In this document: one piece after another, positions 44,774-52,695 of the stretch
Layout: every line of letters starts with the position of its first letter
Position numbering within the stretch: position 1 is the stretch's first letter
Source of the DNA: Citrobacter amalonaticus
GTDB lineage: Bacteria > Pseudomonadota > Gammaproteobacteria > Enterobacterales > Enterobacteriaceae
Assembly (NCBI RefSeq): GCF_001559075.2
Contig: NZ_CP014015.2
Span: 248,001-312,000 of the forward strand
Reading direction: 5' to 3'
Length of the DNA: 64,000 nucleotides
The notes under the pieces: generated by a model
Databases searched by the model: none
Seen by the model: the letters and a program-made list of their open reading frames with translations, nothing else
Told to the model about the DNA's origin: nothing
Translations under genes and position numbers: made by a program

Positions 44774-44829
44774 AGCAAGATCCTCAAAGAGATGAGGGCG
44801 TTGCCGTCGCTGCGGCAACGCACGGGTCA

Positions 44830-46035
44830 TTAGTGGCTATAAGGCCGTTTCAGATTGCAGTCGCGGTTCAACTCGACGCCGAATCCTGGTTTATCCAGCA
44901 CGGACTTATGAATGCGGCCCTGCACCGGTACCGGTTCATCAAGCAGAATCGGGTCAAACTGCGGACGCATGGTTGAGCAGTCCGGGCTGGTCATCAGGAA
45001 CTCACTGAACGGCGTGTTGGTGAAGGTAATCACCGCATGATGGGAGTAGACCGACGAACCGTGCGGCACGACCAGTTGTCCGCGCGATTTCGCAATTGCA
45101 GCAATCTCGACCAGCGTGGTCAGGCCGCCGCACCAGCCGACATCCGGCTGCATGATATCGATGCCGGTTTCCGCCAGCGTACGGAAGGACTGCAGCGTGC
45201 CGTGGTGTTCACCGCTGGTGACCATCATCCCTGCCGGCGCATTGCGTTTCAGTTCGCGATAGCCTTCATACTGCTGCGGCGGTAAACACTCTTCGATCCA
45301 CTTCAGGTTAGATGGCGCGCAGGCATGAGCCAGCTTCGTGGCGTAATTCACGTCCTGACTCATCCAGCAGTCCAGCATCAACCAGAAATCCGGGCCGCAC
45401 TTCTCACGCATCTCCGCCACCATCGCGGCATCTTTGCGGATCCCCGCATCGCCATCGTGTGGCCCCCAGTGCGTCGGCATTTTGCCGCCAATGAAGCCCA
45501 TCTCTTTTGCCAGATCCGGTCGGGCGCCGGTGGCATAGAACTGAATTTCATCGCGCACCGCGCCGCCCAACAGTTTGTAGACCGGCAGGCCGACTACCTT
45601 GCCAAACAGATCCCACAGCGCCAAATCGACGCAGGAGATGGTGTTCATCACCAGACCGCCAGAGCCTGAGTAATACATGGTCGCACCGAGCATCTGATCG
45701 TGAATGAGTTTGATATCGCTGACGCATTTCCCTTCGATAAAGCGATTGAGGTGTTTTTCAACGATAAAGCACCCCATCTCCCCTGCCGTGGAGACCGCAA
45801 AACCCGTCTGTCCGTTTTCGGCTTCGACTTCGACAATCAGCGTACCCAGCACGTTAATCCCAAAGGATTGGCGTGACTGCTCGTACTCACGATATTTACT
45901 CATCGGCGTGGCGATATGATCGTCAATCCAGTGATTCGCTCCCTGGTCATGATAATCACCGCCGCCAGCACCTTTTTCTGCTGTAGCGCCACCGGTAAAC
46001 CAGGCGCGGACATGTTTAATTTTGGGTAGGGTCAT
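44830..46035 (-). CDS. rhmD: L-rhamnonate dehydratase RhmD
   Basis: A 401-residue enolase-superfamily enzyme that dehydrates L-rhamnonate to 2-keto-3-deoxy-L-rhamnonate. The ATG at 46035 (MTLPKIKHV) is chosen because GGAG lies six bases before it; an upstream in-frame ATG at 46047 has no such site. Metal-ligand segments are LMLDCWMS, WIEECLPP and VTSGEHHG, and the general-acid-base His region is VVPHGSSVYSHHAV. It follows rhmR by 14 bases. Confidence 0.96.
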   Translation of the reverse strand: MTLPKIKHVRAWFTGGATAEKGAGGGDYHDQGANHWIDDHIATPMSKYREYEQSRQSFGINVLGTLIVEVEAENGQTGFAVSTAGEMGCFIVEKHLNRFIEGKCVSDIKLIHDQMLGATMYYSGSGGLVMNTISCVDLALWDLFGKVVGLPVYKLLGGAVRDEIQFYATGARPDLAKEMGFIGGKMPTHWGPHDGDAGIRKDAAMVAEMREKCGPDFWLMLDCWMSQDVNYATKLAHACAPSNLKWIEECLPPQQYEGYRELKRNAPAGMMVTSGEHHGTLQSFRTLAETGIDIMQPDVGWCGGLTTLVEIAAIAKSRGQLVVPHGSSVYSHHAVITFTNTPFSEFLMTSPDCSTMRPQFDPILLDEPVPVQGRIHKSVLDKPGFGVELNRDCNLKRPYSH

Positions 46036-46049
46036 GATGTTCTCCATTA

Positions 46050-46832
46050 TTATGATGCGAGTGAATCGAAGGGACTTTTCCATCCCAACAGACGTGAAAT
46101 ATCTTTCGCGCAGGCAATGGCTTTGCCGGCAAGATAATCACGATTCTCTTCGTTGATTTCTAAGCGAGTGCCAACCACCGAAATGGCGGCGGCGGGTTCG
46201 TTATTGGCATTAAATACAGGGGCAGCAACACAGCGTACATCCGGATAATCCTCTCCGTTATCGAAGCTCCAGCCGCGCTGGCGGATGCGTTCCAGTTCAT
46301 CGCTAAGTTGCTGAGGTTGGGTGATCGTGGTGGGGGTCGCCTGCTCCCACACCAGTTGTTCAATAATGGCGTTGCGCACGGCGGCGGGTTGCCAGGCCAA
46401 CAGGCATTTACCAATACCAGAGCGATATAACGAAAGGCTTTTCCCTTCATGGGAGCGCACGCTGATGGTCGAAGACGATTCCACCTTCAGGATGTAATAC
46501 GCGCTTTCATGGTCAATGATCCCCAGATGGCAGAGCAACCCCGTTTCATCCATCAGTTGCGTCAGGCGCGGGCGCGCCAGCTCACGCAGATCCATTTTGC
46601 TGAGCGCATGGCCGGAAAGTTCCACCAGCTTGGTCCACAGACAAAAGTTCTCCTGGTGATCGACACTGATAAACCGCTGACGCTTCAGTTCGCTCAACAG
46701 CAGGTACGCCGTGCTTTTGGGAATACCCAGCGTTTCGATAATCGTGGCGGCGCTACAGGGGCCAATCCGCGCAATCAGATTAAGAATATCGATGGCGCGG
46801 GTGAGCGCCGGGACTTTGCTTGATTCCAACAT
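46050..46832 (-). CDS. rhmR: IclR-family regulator RhmR
   Basis: A 260-residue IclR-type regulator. The winged helix-turn-helix covers about 10-65 (PALTRAIDILNLIARIGPCS, then GIPKSTAYLLLSELKRQRFI). The C-terminal effector domain (about 80-250) includes SLYRSGIGKCLLAW and CVAAPVFNANNEPAAAISVVG. It is the first gene of rhmRDTA and presumably controls the operon in response to rhamnonate or a related acid. About 210 bases lie upstream before the yfaY terminator; I could not place a clear operator there. Confidence 0.93.
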   Translation of the reverse strand: MLESSKVPALTRAIDILNLIARIGPCSAATIIETLGIPKSTAYLLLSELKRQRFISVDHQENFCLWTKLVELSGHALSKMDLRELARPRLTQLMDETGLLCHLGIIDHESAYYILKVESSSTISVRSHEGKSLSLYRSGIGKCLLAWQPAAVRNAIIEQLVWEQATPTTITQPQQLSDELERIRQRGWSFDNGEDYPDVRCVAAPVFNANNEPAAAISVVGTRLEINEENRDYLAGKAIACAKDISRLLGWKSPFDSLAS

Positions 46833-46995
46833 ACTGGACTCCAGTCTGAGATACTGGAATCAGTGTGGTCGGTCGAGCCAGGTAAATTTGTGAAGCGCGT
46901 CATGTCGCGCCTTTCTTCCAGCAGAATGGAGAAATTACGTGCAGAAGTGTGAGATGACGCACGGATTTTTTCGCGGGGAGTACAATGGGTTGGAC

Positions 46996-47034
46996 AAAAA
47001 AAGAATCCGCCCGAAAAACTCAGCGCTTTCGGGC
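46996..47034 (-). terminator. Rho-independent terminator of yfaY
   Basis: GCCCGAAA (47009-47016) pairs with TTTCGGGC (47027-47034). The minus strand continues to a seven-T run. It lies 11 bases beyond the yfaY stop. Confidence 0.87.
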
Positions 47035-47044
47035 GATGTCAAGA

Positions 47045-48241
47045 CTACAGCGTCAGGGATTCAACCACGTCAATCCAGCCGTGTTCGCTGGCAATATCCT
47101 GCTCGTTGAACCAGCGACGCAGCATGTTAAGCGCCATCATCGCACAGACCTCCTGACGGACCAGCAGACTGTGACGGGTCACGCTGAAATGCACGCGCAG
47201 GGCAAACGTCCCGTCCGGGGTCGCCAGCGCAAAGTTCAGGTGATCGTTTTCCAGCCCGGAGATCGCCAGCGCCAGCCCGGCGTAATGGTTATCGCGCCGT
47301 TCTGTCGTCCAGTGCGCGGTCTGCGCCAGCGTCTCTTCCTGCGAAGGCACCACTTCACTGGCCAGCAGCGGCGCACCCACGCGGGAGAGCTGCAATGCCA
47401 CCAGCCCGCCGGTGAACTGTTCGCTCAGCGTCAGGCTGAGCTGCCTTTTCTGCAACTCGCGGGCGATTTGTAACGGAAGTCCCTCGGTACCTTCAAAAAT
47501 CAGGCTTTGACCGGCAACGCGTTTGACCTCCTGCCACAGACTGCGCATCGCTTCGCGCTGGACATACGGTCCAGTCAATTTCAGCTCGATAATCGGCATC
47601 GAAGAACGGTAACCCAGCGTCACCCCTTCCGGTAATGAAAGCGAGTCGAGGCTTTGCGCCAGATCGCTTTCCGAACGACCAAAGGTGGTCAGACGCAGAC
47701 ACAGCGGCGGCTCGGAGAGAGAGAAACGCTCGCGCAGACGCGGCAGGATCTCATGTTCTACCATTACCTTAAATTCTGACGGTACGCCCGGCGTAAAGAA
47801 CATCAGGCAACGATTAAGCTGCACGGCAAAACCACAGGCGGTACCGACGGGATTATTGATGAATTCAGCGCTGGCGGGCAGTTCCGCCTGTTTGCGGTTG
47901 CTGGGCGCCATCACTCTGCCGCGCTCGCGGAAAAATCGTTCCATCTCGGCAAGCCAGGCTTCGTGCAGAACTAGCCCTTCCCCTTTCGCCGTCGCCGCAG
48001 CAAGCGCGCTGAGATCGTCGCTGGTCGGCCCCAGCCCACCATTGACGATCAGTACGTCAGCATGCTGACTCCGCTCGCGCAAAATGGCGACCAGGCAGTC
48101 GAGGTTATCGCCCACCGTATTACGGCGGGTTAAAGGCAATCCCTGATTAAAGAAAAAATCGGCCAGCCAGGCAGCATTCGTGTCGACGATTTGCCCGTGC
48201 AACACTTCATCCCCGGTGGATAACATCTCCACGTTTAACAT
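47045..48241 (-). CDS. yfaY: CinA-like protein YfaY
   Basis: A 398-residue CinA family protein. The N-terminal molybdopterin-binding-like domain (about 1-170) reads MLSTGDEVLHGQIVDTNAAW with VNGGLGPTSDDLSA. The C-terminal PncC-like domain (about 245-398) keeps LSEQFTGGLVALQLSRVG but departs from the usual SxGSCTGG amidase motif, so nicotinamide-nucleotide amidase activity is uncertain. E. coli YfaY is likewise considered to lack clear amidase activity. It is monocistronic with its own terminator. Confidence 0.92.
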   Translation of the reverse strand: MLNVEMLSTGDEVLHGQIVDTNAAWLADFFFNQGLPLTRRNTVGDNLDCLVAILRERSQHADVLIVNGGLGPTSDDLSALAAATAKGEGLVLHEAWLAEMERFFRERGRVMAPSNRKQAELPASAEFINNPVGTACGFAVQLNRCLMFFTPGVPSEFKVMVEHEILPRLRERFSLSEPPLCLRLTTFGRSESDLAQSLDSLSLPEGVTLGYRSSMPIIELKLTGPYVQREAMRSLWQEVKRVAGQSLIFEGTEGLPLQIARELQKRQLSLTLSEQFTGGLVALQLSRVGAPLLASEVVPSQEETLAQTAHWTTERRDNHYAGLALAISGLENDHLNFALATPDGTFALRVHFSVTRHSLLVRQEVCAMMALNMLRRWFNEQDIASEHGWIDVVESLTL

Positions 48242-48325
48242 CGTGTTCTCCTGCTTTTATGATGAAAACACTATAACGCAAAGGGGGAAGTGACGGGGTA
48301 GAGAAATATCCGGAAGGAAACAAAA

Positions 48326-48350
48326 GTGGCGCGGCAGAAGACCGCGCCAC
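48326..48350 (-). terminator. Terminator of yfaZ
   Basis: GTGGCGCGG-CAGAAGA-CCGCGCCAC is a perfect 9-bp stem, followed on the minus strand by TTTTG. It begins 5 bases past the yfaZ stop. Confidence 0.8.
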
Positions 48351-48355
48351 CAAAA

Positions 48356-48898
48356 TTAGAAGCTGGCGTTAACCCCAACATACGGGCCGTCCGCAATGGC
48401 GTTATCGCGATTGCCATCTTTACCCGCCAGGTTCAGGTAGCGATAACCCGCTTCGATGCTAAGCGGACGCATGATCGTCAGACGTGCACCGGCATTCGCC
48501 TCTTCATAGCTCTGGATCCCGCTGGATAACGAGTCCGGAGAGTAGTAGTACTCGCCGAACAGGCGGATGCTGTCGCCTATTGGCCACTGTAATCCACCGC
48601 CAACCGCGGCAGCATAGCCTTCATCACTGTCGTTCGGGTTGGTATAGACCCCTTTGCCGCCCACCGTCGCCATCAGTGGACCGAGCGGAAGATTCAGCCC
48701 CAGTCCCAGACCCGCGACGTCGCCATCGTCATCGCTATGCATCCAGTTGCCGCTCAGCGCCAGGCCCGTAGACTCAGTGCCAAAGCCGACGCCAACGTTG
48801 GTATATTCTTTACCCGCCTGACCGCTGATGCTCATTGCACTCGCAGAGGCAGAAACGAACAGCATTCCAGCTATTCCAAATAATACGCTTTTTTTCAT
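48356..48898 (-). CDS. yfaZ: YfaZ family outer-membrane protein
   Basis: The start at 48898 gives 180 residues, as in E. coli; an in-frame ATG 18 bases earlier is possible. The signal peptide (MKKSVLFGIAGMLFVSASASA) is followed by a chain rich in Gly and alternating residues ending in VGVNASF, a small beta-barrel pattern with C-terminal Phe. Conserved pieces are LALSGNWMHSDDDGD, GLNLPLGPLMATVGGK and MAGKDGNRDN-like NLAGKDGNRDNAIADG. No function is established for the family. Confidence 0.93.
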   Translation of the reverse strand: MKKSVLFGIAGMLFVSASASAMSISGQAGKEYTNVGVGFGTESTGLALSGNWMHSDDDGDVAGLGLGLNLPLGPLMATVGGKGVYTNPNDSDEGYAAAVGGGLQWPIGDSIRLFGEYYYSPDSLSSGIQSYEEANAGARLTIMRPLSIEAGYRYLNLAGKDGNRDNAIADGPYVGVNASF

Positions 48899-49209
48899 TT
48901 TTACCCTTTCCAGCAAGCAAATACGTAAAGTTCCCCAAAACCGCAGGATTGTACTGCCAGTGTTAAAGGAATCAATGAGCTAAAAAAGCGATCGTGCGGC
49001 ATTTTGTAACTAAATAATACCGTTCAGGGGCGAGAAGAGTATTGTTAACCTTCCCTACCGTTCGGAAAAACGCCCGGATACTATTTCTTATTCATAACAA
49101 TCCATTGCAGTACATTTCTCATATGAATAGAAAATAAACATTTTCTCTGCTGTTGCCAGGGGATAAACTTTTCCGTGCTCATCATCCCTCCGCTTCAAGG
49201 AACATTACC
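48899..49209. other. Intergenic region between divergent yfaZ and nudI
   Basis: About 310 bases without a gene. It must hold the yfaZ and nudI promoters, and is AT-rich between 49075 and 49150. I see no clear operator, REP unit or RNA structure. Confidence 0.5.
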
Positions 49210-49635
49210 GTGCGTCAAAGGACTATTGTTTGCCCCTTAATACAGAATGCTGGAAGTTATCTCCTGTGCCAGATGGCCGACGACCGGGGCGTTTTCCCGG
49301 GCCAATGGGCGCTGTCTGGCGGTGGCGTCGAGCCCGGGGAACGTATTGAAGAGGCCCTGCGCCGTGAGATTCGCGAAGAACTGGGCACTGCGTTGGTTCT
49401 GACTGATATCAAACCCTGGACCTTCAGCGACGATATCCGTACCAAAACCTACCCCGATGGCCGTCAGGAAGAGATCTATATGATTTACCTGATTTTCGAC
49501 TGCATCGCCGCCAATCGTGAGGTGCATATCAATGACGAGTTTCAGGCGTTTGCCTGGGTCAAACCGGAAGATTTAGTGAAATACGATCTGAACGTTGCGA
49601 CGGTGAAAACCTTAACACTGAAAGGGTTATTGTAA
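49210..49635 (+). CDS. nudI: Nucleoside triphosphatase NudI (Nudix)
   Basis: A GTG start at 49210, preceded by CAAGGAACATTACC, gives 141 residues beginning (M)RQRTIVCPLIQ, the E. coli NudI length and N-terminus. The ATG further upstream at 49153 would add an unrelated extension. The Nudix box is GGGVEPGERIEEALRREI followed by REELG, near residues 37-60. NudI hydrolyses pyrimidine nucleoside triphosphates, preferring dTTP, dUTP and dCTP, to monophosphate and pyrophosphate. Confidence 0.93.
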   Translation: MRQRTIVCPLIQNAGSYLLCQMADDRGVFPGQWALSGGGVEPGERIEEALRREIREELGTALVLTDIKPWTFSDDIRTKTYPDGRQEEIYMIYLIFDCIAANREVHINDEFQAFAWVKPEDLVKYDLNVATVKTLTLKGLL

Positions 49636-49641
49636 TATCCG

Positions 49642-49670
49642 ATGACAGCCGGTACGGCTGTCATTCTTTA
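49642..49670 (+). terminator. Terminator between nudI and ais
   Basis: ATGACAGCCG-GTA-CGGCTGTCAT is a perfect 10-bp stem with tail TCTTTATT. It lies between the convergent nudI and ais stops and may serve both. Confidence 0.85.
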
Positions 49671-49683
49671 TTCATAATAGGGA

Positions 49684-50301
49684 TTAGAGTGACACCAGTT
49701 TACCGTCAAGGAATAATTTCCCTTTATCGACATGCATCACCAGACCGTCCAGATAATCCGGGGTCAATTTTACACCCCGCATATTTTTTGCCAGATAGGT
49801 CAGACAATGATTGTGAGTAAAAATTACCACATCTTTATTTTCCGACTTATTGGCTAAGCGCTCAATGGCCTGATAAGTACCCCGGCCGCAGGCATGCATG
49901 CCTTTATCCACCGTCAGTTTTTTATCCGCAGAAAACCAGGTCGCTGACTGAATGGTACGCACCGTATCGCTGGCATACAGATCGTAGTCTTTTATCTCTT
50001 TACCAAACGCGGCGCCCAACGCACGGGCTTGCTTCGCGCCATGCTCGGTAATGCCGGTTTTATCCGACAGGCAGGTATTGTCTGACCTGTCGCAGCGCTC
50101 AGCATGACGAAACAACACCACCACCGGATGCTGTTTTGCCAGTACCGCCAGGGTACGGGAATCGATTCGCGGCAGTCCGTTACTACTCCAGGCGAAATGG
50201 CTACCCAGCCCCACCATCATCACCAGCGCCGATAACAAAATAACCGTATATTTTTTGTATTTAATGAAATATTGGGACACGATAAACACATTAAACTCCA
50301 C
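49684..50301 (-). CDS. ais: Lipopolysaccharide core heptose(II)-phosphate phosphatase Ais
   Basis: A 205-residue histidine-phosphatase-family protein with an N-terminal membrane/signal segment (VILLSALVMMVGLGSHFAW). The catalytic RHAERCDRS carries the phospho-histidine, and FTHNHCLTY the second active His. It removes phosphate from heptose II of the LPS core in response to iron and PmrA, in step with the arn operon, from which it diverges. The start codon among several early Met candidates is uncertain; E. coli Ais has 200 residues. Confidence 0.93.
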   Translation of the reverse strand: MEFNVFIVSQYFIKYKKYTVILLSALVMMVGLGSHFAWSSNGLPRIDSRTLAVLAKQHPVVVLFRHAERCDRSDNTCLSDKTGITEHGAKQARALGAAFGKEIKDYDLYASDTVRTIQSATWFSADKKLTVDKGMHACGRGTYQAIERLANKSENKDVVIFTHNHCLTYLAKNMRGVKLTPDYLDGLVMHVDKGKLFLDGKLVSL

Positions 50302-50445
50302 CCGTTACCGGCGAACAGAAATATAACTTTGCGACGTACTGCTTAATCAAAGGCATGATCATTTATGTGGGCAAAATGCCCGAAAACCACGACCAATGCA
50401 AATGCAACACGAGGGAAAAAGGATATATTTCCATAACGTTAAGTT

Positions 50446-50478
50446 CTTAAGGTTAAATTAATATTCAGCCCCTACTAT
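50446..50478 (+). promoter_or_regulatory. PmrA box and promoter of arnBCADTEF
   Basis: CTTAAG-GTTAA-ATTAAT (50446-50462) fits the PmrA pattern of two hexamers five bases apart. A -10-like TACTAT lies at 50473-50478, at the distance known for the Salmonella pmrH promoter. A third half-site-like GTTAAG lies just upstream at 50438-50443. Confidence 0.78.
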
Positions 50479-50569
50479 TTGGCTCTAACTGGATAATCCT
50501 CATTTAGCCTCCTGTTTATAACTCAATAAATAAGAGGATCGCAGTATCCAAATGGCTAAAGGAAATATA

Positions 50570-51709
50570 ATGTCTGATTTTCTGCCTTTCTCTCGCCCGG
50601 CGGTAGGTACGGAAGAACTTGCCGCAATCAAAGCGGTTCTTGATTCCGGATGGATTACGACCGGCCCGAAAAATCAGCAACTGGAAGAGGCCTTCTGCCA
50701 GCTGACGGGAAACCACCACGCCATTGCCGTCAGCTCCGCCACGGCGGGCATGCATATCGCCCTCATGGCGCTGGGAATCGGTGCCGGTGATGAAGTCATC
50801 ACCCCGTCAATGACCTGGGTTTCCACCCTGAACATGATTGTGCTACTGGGAGCCACTCCGGTGATGGTGGATGTCGACCGCGACACGCTGATGGTCACCG
50901 CTGAACACATTGAAGCCGCCATTACCCCGCGCACGAAAGCTATTATTCCCGTCCATTACGCTGGCGCGCCGGCCGATCTGGATGCCATTTACGCCCTTGC
51001 GGAACGTCACGGCATTGCGGTTATCGAAGATGCTGCCCACGCGGTCGGGACTTATTATCAGGGCCGTCACGTCGGCGCACGGGGCACCGCAATTTTCTCC
51101 TTTCACGCCATCAAGAATGTCACCTGCGCAGAGGGAGGACTCATTGTCACCGACGACGAGCAACTCGCCCGGGAGTTGCGTAAGCTGAAATTCCACGGAC
51201 TCGGCGTGGATGCCTACGATCGCCAGACCTGGGGGCGCACGCCTCAGGCAGAGGTGCTGACGCCAGGTTATAAATACAATCTGACCGATATTAACGCGGC
51301 GATGGCGCTGGTTCAGTTAGACAAGCTAGAGACACTAAACCGTCGCCGGGCTGCCATCGCCCAGGCGTACCAGCAGGCACTGGCCGATCTCCCGTTTCAA
51401 CCGCTGAGCCTGCCGTCATGGCCCCACGTTCATGCCTGGCATCTGTTTATTATTCGTACCGACGAAGAGCGCTGTGGCATCAGTCGCGACGCGCTGATGG
51501 AGGCGCTCAAAAACCAGGGGATCGGGACCGGTTTGCATTTTCGCGCGGCACACACGCAGAAATATTACCGCGAGCGCTTTAACACCCTGTCGCTCCCCAA
51601 TACCGAATGGAACAGCGCACGTATCTGCTCGCTGCCGCGGTTTCCTGATATGACCCCGGCGGATACCGCCCGTGTCATCACCGCGCTTCGCCAGATTGCA
51701 GGAAAATAA
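50570..51709 (+). CDS. arnB: UDP-L-Ara4O C-4'' aminotransferase ArnB
   Basis: A PLP enzyme that converts UDP-4-ketoarabinose to UDP-L-4-aminoarabinose. The start at 50570 (after AAAGGAAATATA) gives 379 residues; ATG at 50552 would add six. The PLP-binding lysine is in FSFHAIKNVTCAEGG. The phosphate-binding VSSATAGMHIALMALGIG and the DAAHAVG motif are visible. It is the first gene of the seven-gene aminoarabinose operon that modifies lipid A and gives polymyxin resistance. It is followed by arnC after two bases. Confidence 0.96.
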   Translation: MSDFLPFSRPAVGTEELAAIKAVLDSGWITTGPKNQQLEEAFCQLTGNHHAIAVSSATAGMHIALMALGIGAGDEVITPSMTWVSTLNMIVLLGATPVMVDVDRDTLMVTAEHIEAAITPRTKAIIPVHYAGAPADLDAIYALAERHGIAVIEDAAHAVGTYYQGRHVGARGTAIFSFHAIKNVTCAEGGLIVTDDEQLARELRKLKFHGLGVDAYDRQTWGRTPQAEVLTPGYKYNLTDINAAMALVQLDKLETLNRRRAAIAQAYQQALADLPFQPLSLPSWPHVHAWHLFIIRTDEERCGISRDALMEALKNQGIGTGLHFRAAHTQKYYRERFNTLSLPNTEWNSARICSLPRFPDMTPADTARVITALRQIAGK

Positions 51710-51711
51710 CC

Positions 51712-52695
51712 ATGTTTGAAGCCCTTCCGATTACGAAAGTGTCGGTGGTGATCCCTGTCTACAACGAACAGGAAAGCCTGCCGGAACTGCTCAGGCGAAC
51801 CACTGCGGCCTGCGAGAGTCTGGGAAAAGACTATGAAATCCTGTTGATTGATGACGGTAGCAGCGACCACTCCGCCCAGTTGTTGATCAACGCATCAGAA
51901 GCCGAAGGCAGCCACATCGTTTCGATTTTACTGAATCGCAACTATGGGCAGCATTCCGCCATCATGGCGGGGTTCAGTCACGTCACCGGCGACCTGATCA
52001 TTACGCTCGATGCCGATCTGCAAAACCCGCCGGAAGAGATCCCGCGTCTGGTGGCAAAAGCCGATGAAGGGTATGACGTCGTTGGCACCGTGCGCCAGAA
52101 TCGTCAGGACAGTCTGTTCCGTAAGACCGCCTCGAAGATGATCAACCATCTGATTCAACGCACCACGGGCAAAGCGATGGGCGACTACGGCTGCATGCTT
52201 CGCGCCTATCGCCGTCACATTATTGATGCCATGCTGCATTGTCACGAACGCAGCACATTTATCCCGATTCTGGCGAATATTTTTGCCCGCCGCGCCACGG
52301 AGATCCCCGTTCATCACGCGGAACGTGAATTTGGTGATTCCAAATACAGCTTTATGCGGCTGATTAACCTGATGTACGACCTGGTGACCTGCCTGACGAC
52401 GACGCCTCTGCGCATGCTGAGCCTGCTCGGCAGCGTCATTGCCGTTACCGGATTTACCCTGTCGATACTCCTCGTCATTCTCCGCCTGACGCTGGGGCCA
52501 CAATGGGCGGCAGAAGGGGTATTCATGCTGTTTGCCGTTCTGTTTACTTTTATCGGCGCACAGTTCATCGGCATGGGATTACTCGGCGAATATATCGGTC
52601 GAATTTACAACGATGTCCGTGCCCGCCCCCGCTATTTCGTCCAGCAAGTTATTCGTCCGGAAAGCCCGCACTCTACACAGGAAAATCAACAATGA
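51712..52695 (+). CDS. arnC: Undecaprenyl-phosphate Ara4FN transferase ArnC
   Basis: A 327-residue GT2 glycosyltransferase that moves formylated aminoarabinose from UDP to undecaprenyl phosphate. The N-terminal catalytic domain has SVVIPVYNEQESLPEL and the metal-binding TLDADLQNPPEEI. Two membrane helices lie at about 235-258 and 268-292. It is slightly longer than in E. coli (322). Its stop overlaps the arnA start (ATGA). Confidence 0.96.
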   Translation: MFEALPITKVSVVIPVYNEQESLPELLRRTTAACESLGKDYEILLIDDGSSDHSAQLLINASEAEGSHIVSILLNRNYGQHSAIMAGFSHVTGDLIITLDADLQNPPEEIPRLVAKADEGYDVVGTVRQNRQDSLFRKTASKMINHLIQRTTGKAMGDYGCMLRAYRRHIIDAMLHCHERSTFIPILANIFARRATEIPVHHAEREFGDSKYSFMRLINLMYDLVTCLTTTPLRMLSLLGSVIAVTGFTLSILLVILRLTLGPQWAAEGVFMLFAVLFTFIGAQFIGMGLLGEYIGRIYNDVRARPRYFVQQVIRPESPHSTQENQQ

